A DNA stretch of 64,000 nucleotides from JAGIBJ01 sp032119595 (GTDB taxonomy: Bacteria; Actinomycetota; Thermoleophilia; Solirubrobacterales; Solirubrobacteraceae), in contig JAUMBQ010000001.1 of assembly GCA_032119595.1 (NCBI GenBank), forward strand, positions 434,001 to 498,000, in the 5' to 3' direction. The position numbers were made by a program, and so were the translations under genes. The notes under the pieces were generated by a model, which was not told the origin of the DNA, did not search any database, and saw only the letters and a program-made list of their open reading frames with translations. This document shows positions 23,753 through 32,848 of the stretch, piece after piece (positions within the stretch are counted from its first letter, which is position 1; the number at the start of each line of letters is the position of its first letter).

Positions 23753-26596
23753 CTATGGCTTAGGCGTGAGGTTCAGCAGGATCGCGTTGCCCTTGCCAGC
23801 CGTAAGCGGGCTGATAATGCCGGTCAGGGCGCCGCAGTTCGCGAGGTCACTGATGCTGAACGTGCCAGCGATCGGTCCGCCCTGGAGGGGGAAGAACGTC
23901 GGCTGCGTGGACTTCAGCGCGATGTTTGAGATCTGCTTGGCCTGGCAACTCGAGCCTCCGCCGATCTGGATGCCGAACAACGTCACCTTCGGCAACTTGA
24001 TCCGCACCTTCGCGTTGGCTTTGAGCACGCCGCTCTTGAGCTGGCCCGTGACCTGCTCCGTCGGCACGATCTGCACCTGCGCGCTCACCGGCAAGAACCC
24101 AAGAGCCGTGAGATTCCCGGAGGTCCTGTTCAACGCCAGATCTGCCTTAAAACAGCCCGACGGAACGCCGAGCTTCGCCGCAATCGAACCCGACAACGGA
24201 AGCGAACCCTTCACCAACGTCTTCAGCGTCGCCGAACCCGACAGCGAATACGCGTAGTCAACCTGCGTCGACTCCTGAACCGTCGCACAATCAACAGGCG
24301 GAGTAGGCGTCGGCGACGGGGTCGGCGTACCCACCGGCGTCGGCGTGGGTGACGGGGTCGGCGTACCCACCGGCGTCGGCGACGGCGGGCGCGGCGGCGT
24401 TGGCGTGGGCGTCGCCGTCGGCGAGGGCGTGGGCGTCGCCGTGGGCGAGGGCAGAGGCGTCGGCGTGGGCGGCGGCGTCGGCGTAGGCGAGGGCGTCGGC
24501 GTTCCGGTCGGAGTCGGCGTGCCCACGGCGAACGTATGGAGGATCTTGTCCTGCGTTGTCGGCGAGTACTTGCAGGCGACCGCGAACGTGTCGGGATCCT
24601 GGTCCAGGTTCTCGGTGTCGAGATCCTGAGCGAACGTGCCGTCGGGCAGCTTTGCCTTCAGGAGGAGAGCGATCGAGTCGACCGAGATCGTCGCCGTGCC
24701 CGGGTTCTTGATCGTGATGCGCGGGGTCTTGCCCGACGCGTTCAGGATCAGGTTGCCGGAACCATCCGCGGCAGCCACTGCAGGCTGGTTCGGGATCGTG
24801 ATCGGCACCGTGAGCACGAGCGGAGTAACGCCCGGCATCGTGACCGTCGAGACAGCGTTGGCGACGCCCTCGATCGACGTCGCGCCGATGATGTCGACCG
24901 CGGCGAGCGTGGCCGGGTTGGCTGTCGCGACAGCGTCGATCTGGAACGCCGGGAGTAGCACACCGGGGGTGAACTGCCACGGGATGTTGTGGTTGATGCC
25001 CACCTTAAGCTGCTGCGCACCGACGAACGGGTACACGCAGCTGTAGGTCAGCGTTTTCTTGAAGGGGGTTGGCGTCGGCGACGGCACGGGTGTCGGCGTC
25101 GGCACAGGCGTCGGCGTCGGCACAGGGGTCGGCGTCGGCACAGGCGTCGGGGACGGCACCGGCGTCCCGACCGGCGTCGGGGACGGCACGCGAGTCGGCG
25201 TCGGCGTTGGCGACGGCGTCGGCGTGCCGCTTGGCGACGGCGTTCCGATCGGCGTCGGCGTGCCCACCGGCGTCGGCGTCATCGTCTGGAGGATCTTGTC
25301 CTGTGTCGACGGCGAGTACTTGCAGGAGACCCAGAACGTGTCTGGATCTTCGGCCTCGATGGGGTCGAGGTTCTGGGCGTACGTGCCGTCCGGCAGCTTC
25401 GCCTTCAGCGTCAGACTCATCGAGTCAACCGAGACCGTCGCGGTACCCGGGTTCTTGATCGTGAGGCGCGGCGTCTTGCCTGACCCGTTCAGGATCAGGT
25501 CGCCGGAACCATCCGCTGCGGCCACTGCAGGCTGGTTCGGAATCGTGATCGGCACGGTCACCAGGAGCGGGTTGACGCCAGGCATCGTGTACGTGGAACC
25601 AGCGTTGACCACGCCCTCCACGGACGTCGAGCCGATGATCTCGAACAAGCCGAGCGTGGCCCGGTCGGCCGTCGCGACCATGCTGAGCTGGTACGACGGA
25701 AGCAGCACACCTGGCGTGTACGTCGGCGAGATGTTGTGGGAGATGACGACCTTGAGCGGCTGCGCACCAACGAACGGATAGACGCAGCTATAGGTCAGCG
25801 TCTTCTCGTAAGGGAGGTCGACCGGCACGGGCGTCGCGGTCGGCGTCGGGGTCGGCGTCGGCGTGCGTGTCGGAGTCGGCACGGGCGTCGGTGTCGGCAC
25901 GGGCGTCGGCGTGGGCTCAGGCGTCGGCGTGGGCGTCGGTTCGAGCTCCGCTAGCAAGATCTTCGCCTGACCGGGCGGCGAGTACGTGCAGTCAACGCCG
26001 AACGTATCCGGATCTCCATCGGCATCCTCGCCGTCGACGTCCTGCGCCGCAGTGCCGTCCGGCAGGCGAGCAATCAGCCGCATCCCGAGCGAATCAACCG
26101 AAACCGACGCGCTCTCGGGCTGGTCGAGTACATGTCTGGGGATCGTGCCGACCGCATTGAAGCCGATGTCGCCATCGGGTTGCGGGACCGAGAGCTGACT
26201 CGGAATCGCCAGCGACACGGGCGACTGGATGCTCTGCCCGGGTGTCGAGGTTGTCGTCACCAGATCGACAGCACCCTCGATCGCGGCCGTGCCAATGATG
26301 TCGAACGCCCCCAAGACGGCTGGGCCCCCCGTGATGCGTGCGTCGACATCGAAGACCGCGGGCGCCGGCGCATCGGTGTACGAGACGTTGTGACGCACGA
26401 GTGCGGAGACCGACTGCGCGCCGACGAACGGGAAGACGCAGCTGTATCGCAGGGTCTTGCTGTAGGGCAGATCAGGGGTCGCTACCGCCTGGGCCGGCGC
26501 CACCGCTACTGAGGCGATCAGCGTCGCTGCGCCGGCGAGCGCCCGTCGACGAGTACGACCAACGGTCGACTGGGTGGGGTTCTGACGTTCCCGCAT
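23753..26596 (-). CDS. Large secreted protein, three DUF6801-like repeats with Pro-Thr linkers (paralogue 2)
   Basis: 947 aa from the ATG at 26596, chosen because MRERQN and the AAGGAATCCC ribosome site match paralogue 1; an in-frame ATG at 26668 would add 24 unlike residues. Signal peptide ends near APAQA. Three repeat domains begin YSKTLRYSCVFPFVGAQ, YEKTLTYSCVYPFVGAQ and FKKTLTYSCVYPFVGAQ, separated by Pro-Thr linkers, with the shared C-terminal domain. Repeat 3 is nearly the same as repeat 3 of paralogue 1, while its repeat 1 is closest to repeat 2 of paralogue 1 (shared RHNVSYT, QSIQSP/QNIQSP and SLAIP). Function unknown, presumably exported surface protein. Confidence 0.75.
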   Translation of the reverse strand: MRERQNPTQSTVGRTRRRALAGAATLIASVAVAPAQAVATPDLPYSKTLRYSCVFPFVGAQSVSALVRHNVSYTDAPAPAVFDVDARITGGPAVLGAFDIIGTAAIEGAVDLVTTTSTPGQSIQSPVSLAIPSQLSVPQPDGDIGFNAVGTIPRHVLDQPESASVSVDSLGMRLIARLPDGTAAQDVDGEDADGDPDTFGVDCTYSPPGQAKILLAELEPTPTPTPEPTPTPVPTPTPVPTPTRTPTPTPTPTATPVPVDLPYEKTLTYSCVYPFVGAQPLKVVISHNISPTYTPGVLLPSYQLSMVATADRATLGLFEIIGSTSVEGVVNAGSTYTMPGVNPLLVTVPITIPNQPAVAAADGSGDLILNGSGKTPRLTIKNPGTATVSVDSMSLTLKAKLPDGTYAQNLDPIEAEDPDTFWVSCKYSPSTQDKILQTMTPTPVGTPTPIGTPSPSGTPTPSPTPTPTRVPSPTPVGTPVPSPTPVPTPTPVPTPTPVPTPTPVPSPTPTPFKKTLTYSCVYPFVGAQQLKVGINHNIPWQFTPGVLLPAFQIDAVATANPATLAAVDIIGATSIEGVANAVSTVTMPGVTPLVLTVPITIPNQPAVAAADGSGNLILNASGKTPRITIKNPGTATISVDSIALLLKAKLPDGTFAQDLDTENLDQDPDTFAVACKYSPTTQDKILHTFAVGTPTPTGTPTPSPTPTPPPTPTPLPSPTATPTPSPTATPTPTPPRPPSPTPVGTPTPSPTPTPVGTPTPSPTPTPPVDCATVQESTQVDYAYSLSGSATLKTLVKGSLPLSGSIAAKLGVPSGCFKADLALNRTSGNLTALGFLPVSAQVQIVPTEQVTGQLKSGVLKANAKVRIKLPKVTLFGIQIGGGSSCQAKQISNIALKSTQPTFFPLQGGPIAGTFSISDLANCGALTGIISPLTAGKGNAILLNLTPKP

Positions 26597-26675
26597 GGGA
26601 TTCCTTGGGGCCTCGTGGGACAGGGCGGCGACGGAGTCCAGCGCAGGCGCCTTTGAGAGCTGCGTCATCGCTTGG

Positions 26676-26689
26676 ATTCCCGAGGGAGT
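26676..26689 (-). promoter_or_regulatory. Conserved 5' hairpin of paralogue 2 transcript
   Basis: ACTCCCTCGGGAAT on the minus strand, same position relative to the -10 box as in paralogue 1, with one changed base in the outer arm. Confidence 0.5.
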
Positions 26690-26698
26690 CGCCGCCTC

Positions 26699-26727
26699 AA
26701 CCTAAACCGAAACGGACCGGCGCGCAA
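26699..26727 (-). promoter_or_regulatory. Promoter of paralogue 2
   Basis: Minus strand TTGCGC, 17-nt spacer, TAGGTT. The spacer is almost identical to that of paralogue 1. The 5' hairpin (26676-26689) follows 9 nt downstream. Confidence 0.6.
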
Positions 26728-26796
26728 GGATTGGCCGCCGCCCCGCCGCGTGCGAAAAGAGCGTCACGCGACCAGCGCCCAAGCCATCAGCCATAG

Positions 26797-26855
26797 GCCC
26801 CATCACGCTCGCGCGTGACGGGGCGTTGCGGCGCAGCGTCGACGACGCTGCGCCG
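26797..26855 (-). terminator. Two tandem hairpins after paralogue 3
   Basis: First stem GCCCCATCACGC (26797-26808) with GCGTGACGGGGC (26813-26824), one mismatch, sharing its core with the first hairpin after paralogue 2. Second stem CGGCGCAGCGTC (26829-26840) with GACGCTGCGCCG (26844-26855), unrelated in sequence to the other second hairpin. They lie directly after the stop at 26867. Confidence 0.7.
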
Positions 26856-26866
26856 TGCTCTTCGAC

Positions 26867-28210
26867 CTACGGCTTGGGCGTGAGGTTCAGCAGGATCGCG
26901 TTGCCCTTGCCGGCCGTCAACGGGCTGATGATGCCGGTGAGGGCACCGCAGTTCGCGAGGTCGCTGATGGCGAACGTGCCAGCGATCGGACCGCCCTGAA
27001 GCGGGAAGAACGTCGGCTGCGTGGACTTCAGCACGGAGCTGGAGACCTGCTTGGCCTGGCAGTTGGCGCCGCCCGCAAGCTCGATACCGAAGAGCGTGAC
27101 CTTCGGCAGCTTGATGCGGAACTTCGCGTTGGCCGTCAGGACGCCGCCCGTGAGACGGCCGGTCACCTGCTCGGTCGGCACGATCAACACCTGCGCAGTC
27201 ACCGGCAAGAAGCCGAGGGCCGTGAGATTGCCCGACGTCTTATTCAACGCCAAGTCCGCCTTGAAACAACCCGACGGCACACCAAGCTTCGCCGCAATAG
27301 AACCAGTCAACGGCAACGAACCCTTGACCAACGTCTTGAGCGTCGCGGAACCCGCGAGCGAATACGCGTAGTCAACCTGCGTCGGCTCCTGAACCGTCGC
27401 ACAATCCACAGGCGGCGTCGGCGTCGGCGTGGGCGACGGCGTCGGCGTTCCGACCGGCGTGGGCGTCGGCGTCGGCGTAGGCGTGGGCGACGGCGTCGGT
27501 GTTCCGACCGGCGTCGGCGTGGGCGTCGGCGTCGGCGTGGGCGTCGGCGCCCCTGAATGGAGGTTCGTGTCCTGCGTGGCCGGCTTGAGGGAGCAGCTCA
27601 CGTCGATGAGGCTGTGATCGAAGCCTTCGACGGCCGGACCGGTCCAGCCGTCGTACACCAACCCGTCGGCGGTGTATCCCCTGAGCTGCATCGAAAAGGC
27701 GTTGGCGGTGACCGTCAGGGTGCCTGAGTTCTGCACGTTCAGTCGCGGCACGGACCCGGTGCCCGACAGGGTCAGCGGACTGGCGGCTGACTGCTGCGCA
27801 AAGCTGAACGGGACGGGCAGAGTCAAGGGCGGCTTGCCCGGCGCGGTCCAGGTCGTGCTCAGGGAACCCGAGCCTCCAAGCGCCGTGACGCCAACGATCG
27901 CGAACGCGTCGGGCGCGGGCAAGACCGTCGTCATTCGGGCCGCGATTTGGGACTGCGGCGTCAGGCCCCCACCCGTGACCGTCTGCGGGATGTTGTGCTC
28001 AAGATCGAGCGTCACATCTTGCCATCCGACCGGCGGCAAGAGGCAGCTATACGTCAGCGTCTTCTGGTAGACCGCGCCTCCTGGGAGGGGCTCCAACGCG
28101 AACGCTGGCACGGCTCCGGCAGCTGCCGCGAAGAGCGTCGCGGCGCCAACGAGCGCCCCCCGAAGAGCACTCCGGGACGGCCGCGGATTGATCTGATGAA
28201 GGTCCCGCAT
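26867..28210 (-). CDS. Secreted protein, one DUF6801-like repeat, Pro-Thr linker (paralogue 3)
   Basis: 447 aa. Signal peptide (LRGALVGAATLFAAAAGAVPAFA), one divergent repeat (YQKTLTYSCLLPPVGWQ to DVSCSLKPATQD), a short Pro-Thr linker and the same C-terminal domain as the two larger paralogues. Parts of its C-terminal DNA match paralogue 1 exactly where paralogue 2 differs, suggesting gene conversion. Ribosome site AAAAGGAGTCCC. It is the minimal form of the family: one repeat plus tail domain. Function unknown. Confidence 0.75.
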   Translation of the reverse strand: MRDLHQINPRPSRSALRGALVGAATLFAAAAGAVPAFALEPLPGGAVYQKTLTYSCLLPPVGWQDVTLDLEHNIPQTVTGGGLTPQSQIAARMTTVLPAPDAFAIVGVTALGGSGSLSTTWTAPGKPPLTLPVPFSFAQQSAASPLTLSGTGSVPRLNVQNSGTLTVTANAFSMQLRGYTADGLVYDGWTGPAVEGFDHSLIDVSCSLKPATQDTNLHSGAPTPTPTPTPTPTPVGTPTPSPTPTPTPTPTPVGTPTPSPTPTPTPPVDCATVQEPTQVDYAYSLAGSATLKTLVKGSLPLTGSIAAKLGVPSGCFKADLALNKTSGNLTALGFLPVTAQVLIVPTEQVTGRLTGGVLTANAKFRIKLPKVTLFGIELAGGANCQAKQVSSSVLKSTQPTFFPLQGGPIAGTFAISDLANCGALTGIISPLTAGKGNAILLNLTPKP

Positions 28211-28287
28211 GGGACTCCTTTTCGCCTCGATTGGGACACGGCGTCGGCGGAGACAGGGGCGGCGGAGAGCAGGCTCGCCAACCTCTG

Positions 28288-28340
28288 ACTCCCGAGGGAG
28301 CTAACGGTTAGAACGTAGCTCCGAAGCGGAGCAATGGCAA
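28288..28340 (-). promoter_or_regulatory. Promoter and 5' hairpin of paralogue 3
   Basis: Minus strand TTGCCA (28340-28335), 17 nt, TACGTT (28317-28312), then the CTCCCTCGGGAGT hairpin at 28300-28288. Layout matches the other two paralogues although the spacer sequence differs. Confidence 0.55.
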
Positions 28341-28427
28341 CCCATTCGCTCCGCATCGTGGTCCGCAGCGGGAGAGGAGACTCGCGCAACGGATCCAGCG
28401 AGAGCGCACCGCGCTCGCCGCTGCGGT

Positions 28428-29249
28428 TCAGCTGGCTTGACGAATCGCCCGGTCGGTAATCGCGTGCCGAAGGCGGATCGGGGTGAACCGCGCCGCCAGC
28501 CACACGATCCGCGCTTGGCGGGTCGGGATCACCATGAAGCGGCCGGACTCGATACCGGCCTCGATCAGCTCGCCGGCCAGCTCGGCGCTGATCGGCGCGC
28601 CACTGAGCAACTTCACCGAGCGCTGCACGTGATCCCCAGAAGCCAACTCCTCGGCGATCAGCGGCGTCGAGACCTCCCCGGGGCAAATCACCTGCATGCG
28701 GATGCCGAGCGGCGCGAGTTCCATCCGCAGGGTCTCGGCGAGCCCGATTACGCCGAACTTCGACGACGAGTAGGCCACGTATCGGTAGCCAGCCACGAGC
28801 CCACCCATCGACGCGATCAGGGCCAGATGACTGCCCGCGGCCAGGTGCGGCAAGACCGCGTGGACCACGTTGAACGAGCCGGCGACATTGACCGACTGCG
28901 CAAACGCGACATCCGCCGGGTCGACATCTCGCAGTGCGCGCGTCGGTGGAAGCACGCCCGCGCAGTGGATGACGCGGTCGATCGTCGCGCCGTCGGCGAG
29001 CCCGTCGACTACCGAAACCACGGCGGCCGAATCCCGCACGTCGACCGTGGCATGCCGCACGACACACCCCGGCGCAAGGGCCTCGATCGAAGCCGCGTCG
29101 CCGACCGGGTCGCGGTCCAGCAAGAGGAGTGTGCGACCGGGGCCGGCGTAGCGCCTGGCAAGGGCGGCACCGATTCCGCTCGCTGCGCCCGTGATCAGAA
29201 TGGTCTGCGGCGGGCGCCGGGGTGAGGAGCGCCGCAAGAACGAGAGCAT
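28428..29249 (-). CDS. Short-chain dehydrogenase/reductase
   Basis: 273 aa from the ATG at 29249; an earlier frame start would overlap the upstream TetR gene. TGAASGIGAALARRY near the N-terminus, catalytic YSSSKFG, then PGEVSTPL after it. A basic N-terminus (MLSFLRRSSPRR) precedes the Rossmann fold. The C-terminal part (RFMVIPTRQARIVWLAARF) resembles SDRs acting on lipid-like or steroid-like substrates, but the substrate is unknown. It starts 16 bp after the TetR stop, so the two are probably one operon. Confidence 0.8.
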   Translation of the reverse strand: MLSFLRRSSPRRPPQTILITGAASGIGAALARRYAGPGRTLLLLDRDPVGDAASIEALAPGCVVRHATVDVRDSAAVVSVVDGLADGATIDRVIHCAGVLPPTRALRDVDPADVAFAQSVNVAGSFNVVHAVLPHLAAGSHLALIASMGGLVAGYRYVAYSSSKFGVIGLAETLRMELAPLGIRMQVICPGEVSTPLIAEELASGDHVQRSVKLLSGAPISAELAGELIEAGIESGRFMVIPTRQARIVWLAARFTPIRLRHAITDRAIRQAS

Positions 29250-29265
29250 GGCGCCAAGCCTATGG

Positions 29266-29847
29266 TCAGGCGCCTGAACCGGGCAACTCCCCGGCGAGCG
29301 GGAGGAGCAGCCCGACGATCGCCTCACGTTCGGGCGTCGGAAGGCCCTGCCGCACGACGGCGAGCATGAGGCCTTCCGCGAGCATCAGCACCGAAGCGGC
29401 CCGCTCCGGGTGCCCATGCGGCCCGGTGGCCGAGGCAATGCGTGCGGCCAGGCCGGCAATCGTCGCGAACTGCTCGCCGATCAGCGGATGCAACTCGGGC
29501 TCGTGCGACGCAGCCATGAAGAGTTCGATGCGGGCGATCGTGCGGAAGCGATGCTCATCTGAGAGCCAGGCAATGATCAGCGTCGCGACACGATCAGCAA
29601 TGGACTCAGGCGACTTCGGCCCACCCTCGAGATCCGCGGCGACCGCCTCCAGGTCCGCAAAGTCCAGCTCGTAGAGCCGCTCGAGCGACAGCCGGAGCAT
29701 GTCGACCCGCTTGCGGCAATAGAACGAGGTCGACCCACGTGCGATGCCGGCTTCGTCATCGATCTTGTGGTGCGTCATGGCCTTGATGCCGCGCGTGCCG
29801 ATCAGGCGGAGCGCAGCGTCTCCCAGGAGCGTTCGGCGGGCATCCAT
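29266..29847 (-). CDS. TetR-family transcriptional regulator
   Basis: 193 aa from the ATG at 29847 (MDARRTLLGDAALRLIG), chosen by similarity to the TetR at 48201 (MDPRRTLIADSALAVIA). Both share the GSTSxYCRKRxD motif at the end of the recognition helix and ADGLMLxVxRQGLPTP-like C-termini (here AEGLMLAVVRQGLPTP), so they are paralogues. It is divergent from the DAPG-hydrolase-like gene and upstream of the dehydrogenase; the palindrome at 29919-29936 is its likely operator. Confidence 0.85.
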   Translation of the reverse strand: MDARRTLLGDAALRLIGTRGIKAMTHHKIDDEAGIARGSTSFYCRKRVDMLRLSLERLYELDFADLEAVAADLEGGPKSPESIADRVATLIIAWLSDEHRFRTIARIELFMAASHEPELHPLIGEQFATIAGLAARIASATGPHGHPERAASVLMLAEGLMLAVVRQGLPTPEREAIVGLLLPLAGELPGSGA

Positions 29848-29918
29848 CTGCGGCGAACCTACCGCGGCGGCCCGTCGTGACCGCATCGTGTGTTGACGGC
29901 CGAGCCGCACCCTGTCAA

Positions 29919-29936
29919 TCTCTGTAAATGCAGAGA
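29919..29936. promoter_or_regulatory. Candidate TetR operator
   Basis: TCTCTG-TAAATG-CAGAGA, perfect 6-bp arms. It overlaps the -10 region and the first codon of the rightward gene: TTGACG (29893-29898), 17 nt, CAATCT (29916-29921), ATG at 29928. The spacing implies a leaderless transcript that the bound regulator would block. Confidence 0.5.
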
Positions 29937-30875
29937 AGCGACTTCGGCGGCAGCATGACCAGACGACGCGCACTCATCCGGGGCACGGGCGTCGCGGCCG
30001 GTGCATTCGTCCTCGGGAACCGGTGGCTCAGCCCTGACGTCGCGTCCGCCGGGTCGACCTGCGAGGCGCGGTATCTCTACTACCGCGCGGCCGACCGGGC
30101 CAAGCCATACGCGAAGTACATGAAGGACCACGTCGATCCGCCACAGGCGCACGTCCCAGAGGCCATCGCGCGGGGGCCGGTCGACCCGGCGCTCGTCCCA
30201 CCGCGTCGCGCGCTCCCGGCGGAGATGCACGATCCCGGGTACTCAGCGATCGAGACCGGCTACGGGCGCCTGCCGACCGGCGAGATCTGGGTCGCGTGCC
30301 TGACCGACATGCCCGGGGTCACGCCCGAGATGTGGGACTGGTGGTTCGGCTGGCACAGCTCCGAGAGTGCGCGGTACAAGCTGTGGCATCCGGACGCCCA
30401 TGCCTACGCCGGCATCCGTTCCGACCGAACGGCCCGCACGGATCTCACCGACCAGCAGAAGTATCTGAACAACGTCTCGTACGTGGACGAGGTGATTGGC
30501 GGCCACCTGGACCAGCTCGCGATCAGCTTCACGAGCCCAGGCCGGTTCGGCATTGACGTGAATCGATTCGAGGGCACCGCGGTTACCGGCACGGTCGGCA
30601 CCTCACTGGTGCCCGTGAACGTCGGCATCCTCTGCCATCAGGTCCGTCCCACCGAAGGCGGCTCGGAGATGCGCAGCCGCTTCTATCTCAACGTCGCGGG
30701 GACGCGTGCGCTCGACGCCGCCTCGGTCGCGTGCGCGATCAAGCGTGGGCCCTCCCTCCCCCGGTCGATCACGTTCGACCTGAAGTTCGGCGCCGCGCTC
30801 CTGCGGCACTGCGGCGAGGAGATGAACCACCTCGCCGGCTTCCTGCCCGAGCTCTACGCGGAGTTCTCTACGTAG
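29928..30875 (+). CDS. DAPG hydrolase (PhlG)-like protein, Tat signal
   Basis: 315 aa. The N-terminus has a twin-arginine signal (TRRRALIRGTGVAAGAFVLG). The body matches the DAPG/phloretin hydrolase family: GYGRLPTGEIWVA, WDWWFGWHSSESARYKLWHP, DAHAY, VDEVIGG and RHCGEEMNHL, which supply the His/Glu zinc ligands expected from PhlG. Family members cleave a carbon-carbon bond in 2,4-diacetylphloroglucinol or phloretin. Export by Tat would be unusual for this family. Start could also be the ATG at 29955; 29928 fits a leaderless transcript. Divergent TetR at 29266 is the likely regulator. Confidence 0.72.
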   Translation: MQRSDFGGSMTRRRALIRGTGVAAGAFVLGNRWLSPDVASAGSTCEARYLYYRAADRAKPYAKYMKDHVDPPQAHVPEAIARGPVDPALVPPRRALPAEMHDPGYSAIETGYGRLPTGEIWVACLTDMPGVTPEMWDWWFGWHSSESARYKLWHPDAHAYAGIRSDRTARTDLTDQQKYLNNVSYVDEVIGGHLDQLAISFTSPGRFGIDVNRFEGTAVTGTVGTSLVPVNVGILCHQVRPTEGGSEMRSRFYLNVAGTRALDAASVACAIKRGPSLPRSITFDLKFGAALLRHCGEEMNHLAGFLPELYAEFST

Positions 30876-30917
30876 GAGTGCAAGGCTGCGCGTCGCGCGG
30901 GCCGCTCGGAGGGCCGA

Positions 30918-32303
30918 TCAGCGCGGCGTCGCCCCCGCGGCCCCCGGAAGGCCGATCAGGCCCGCGTGACTGAGGTCGGCCGGGGCCGGAACGCCATCGA
31001 GTTCCCACGGGAAGTCCGGGATCGCGTGCGCCGGACCGGTGCCGGGCGTGCTCTCGGAGACGACCGTGCCGACGTTTTGCAGGTCGTCGCCCGCCAGCGC
31101 GGGCCGCGGTACCGGCGAGCCTTCCTGCGAGGGGCCGTCGAACGGACCGGCGACGTTGATGGTCTCCGAGCCGGGCGCCTTCACGACGACGTTGTCGTAG
31201 AACCACACGTGCTTGTTCGGGATGCGGACGGCGTTGTCGCCGTCGTCCACGCGCGTCGTACCCCACGCGCCGTCGGCGATGAGCTGGCCGCAGCGCTCGC
31301 GGCCTTCGTCGCCGGGCTGGCCATCGCAAGAGCGCAGGCCGAACACAACCTCGAGGGCGTGCGACCGGCTGCCGACGCGCAGGAGCGTGTTGCGGGCGAA
31401 AAGGGCGGCGTAGGCGCCGTTGGCGCCGAGGCCAGCGCCGGCGGTGTCGGTGATGCGGTTGTTCCAGACGCGCACGTCGTAGGCCTCGTATTGCACCCAT
31501 GGCGCCTGCATGAACTGCAGGCCGGTGCCCTGGCCGGCCGTGAAGCCGCCGGTGCCGCAGTCGTGAATGTCGTTGTCCCACACGCGGATGTACGCGCTGC
31601 CACCTTTGGCGTACATGCACCAGTCCTCGGCATGATGGATCTGATTGCCGCTCACGTTGGCGTGCTGCACGGCGACGAAATCGATCGCGTTATCGGTCGC
31701 CCCGGAGATATCGCTGCCGGTGATCGTCACGCGCTGAGACTGGTTGACCTTCACGCCCTCTTGGATCCGGCCGCGCCCGAGCACGCGCACCTTGTCGAGC
31801 GTGAAGCCGTCGCATTGCTCGCAATGCACGTCGCCGTCGAACGTGACCCCGCGCAGCGTGAGGTTCTTGACGCCGAAGATGTTGGCCGGCGGCACCGTCG
31901 TCTTGAGCATCCCGGCGCCGACGACGGTGATGTTCTCCTTCTCCTCCCAGTAGGTCGGGGCGAGCTTCACCTTCCCGGCCTTGATCTTGATCGTCGTGCC
32001 GTTCTTCGCCGCGCGCCAGGCCGCGTCGAGCGACTTGAACGGGCGGGACTTCGTGCCCTTGCGGCGGTCGTTGCCCTTCTTGGGATCGACGTAGAGGGTC
32101 GTGGTGGCGGTGGCCGCGGCGCGGGTGGCGGTGGCCGCGGTGGAATGGGCCAGCAGCCCGTGTTCCTGAATCTGCGGAGCGGCGGCTGCGACGGAGTTCG
32201 CCACGCCCGCGGGCTCCGAAGCGGCAAGCGCGATGCCCGGGCCGAAGGCCGCCAGGATCAGCAGCGCGAGAACGACGGTCCAGGGATTCGGGCGCGTAGG
32301 CAT
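30918..32303 (-). CDS. Secreted right-handed beta-helix protein
   Basis: 461 aa with a signal peptide (VVLALLILAAFGPGIALA). After a Thr/Ala-rich spacer comes TTTLYVDPKKGNDRRKGT, a typical opening of pectate-lyase-like beta-helix proteins, then NLTLRGVTFDG, GSDISGATDNAIDF, VSGNQIHHAEDW and VWNNRITDTAG, repeated strand turns of a parallel beta-helix. Such proteins bind or cleave polysaccharides. I see no clear catalytic residues, so the substrate is open. It converges with the preceding gene. Confidence 0.75.
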   Translation of the reverse strand: MPTRPNPWTVVLALLILAAFGPGIALAASEPAGVANSVAAAAPQIQEHGLLAHSTAATATRAAATATTTLYVDPKKGNDRRKGTKSRPFKSLDAAWRAAKNGTTIKIKAGKVKLAPTYWEEKENITVVGAGMLKTTVPPANIFGVKNLTLRGVTFDGDVHCEQCDGFTLDKVRVLGRGRIQEGVKVNQSQRVTITGSDISGATDNAIDFVAVQHANVSGNQIHHAEDWCMYAKGGSAYIRVWDNDIHDCGTGGFTAGQGTGLQFMQAPWVQYEAYDVRVWNNRITDTAGAGLGANGAYAALFARNTLLRVGSRSHALEVVFGLRSCDGQPGDEGRERCGQLIADGAWGTTRVDDGDNAVRIPNKHVWFYDNVVVKAPGSETINVAGPFDGPSQEGSPVPRPALAGDDLQNVGTVVSESTPGTGPAHAIPDFPWELDGVPAPADLSHAGLIGLPGAAGATPR

Positions 32304-32372
32304 CGACGCCGTATCGGCAGCGAGGCCTTGGCGCCTAAGTCCAAGAGGACGCTGGGTGGACCAGCTCGCGCG

Positions 32373-32765
32373 TCAGCCGTTGATGTCGGCCGCGTCGGGT
32401 GGGACGTCGACGGCGTGCTGGCGCAGGATCTCGAGCGGCACGATCGCGGTGGCGCGCTCGTGGGTCGCGGCAAGGACGACGTAGGCGGCGGCGCCGTCGT
32501 CATGCGCCCGGAGCCAGTTGGCAGCGGTCACGCACCAGCGGTCACCTGGCTTCAGCCCAGGGAACGCGTACTCGAGCATCGGCGTGCTGAGGTCGTTCCC
32601 GATGCTTGCTTGGTGCGCGAGGAACTCGGCCGTCACCACCGCGCAGATGGTGTGGCTCCCCAGGTCCTGCGGCCCGGTCGTGCAGCAGCCGTCGCGGAAG
32701 AATCCGGTGAGCGGGTCGGTGCCGCAGAGTTCAAGTTCGCCGCCCAGGACGTTGCGATCGGCCAC
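32373..32765 (-). CDS. DUF2237 family protein
   Basis: 130 aa from a GTG. The sequence RNVLGGELELCGTDPLTGFF, DGCCTTGPQDLGSHTICA, TEFLAHQ-like AEFLAHQASIGNDLSTP and PGLKPGDRWCVTAANWLRA matches the DUF2237 family throughout, including its conserved cysteines and Asp/His residues. The function of the family is unknown. Cytoplasmic. Single gene between a secreted protein and a divergent hypothetical gene. Confidence 0.85.
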   Translation of the reverse strand: MADRNVLGGELELCGTDPLTGFFRDGCCTTGPQDLGSHTICAVVTAEFLAHQASIGNDLSTPMLEYAFPGLKPGDRWCVTAANWLRAHDDGAAAYVVLAATHERATAIVPLEILRQHAVDVPPDAADING

Positions 32766-32848
32766 CGGCGCAGTATCGCGGGCCTAGCGGTCGCTCGGCG
32801 CAGTGCTGCTCCGCCAGCGCCGATTCATCCGTCAATAGGCTGCGGCGC

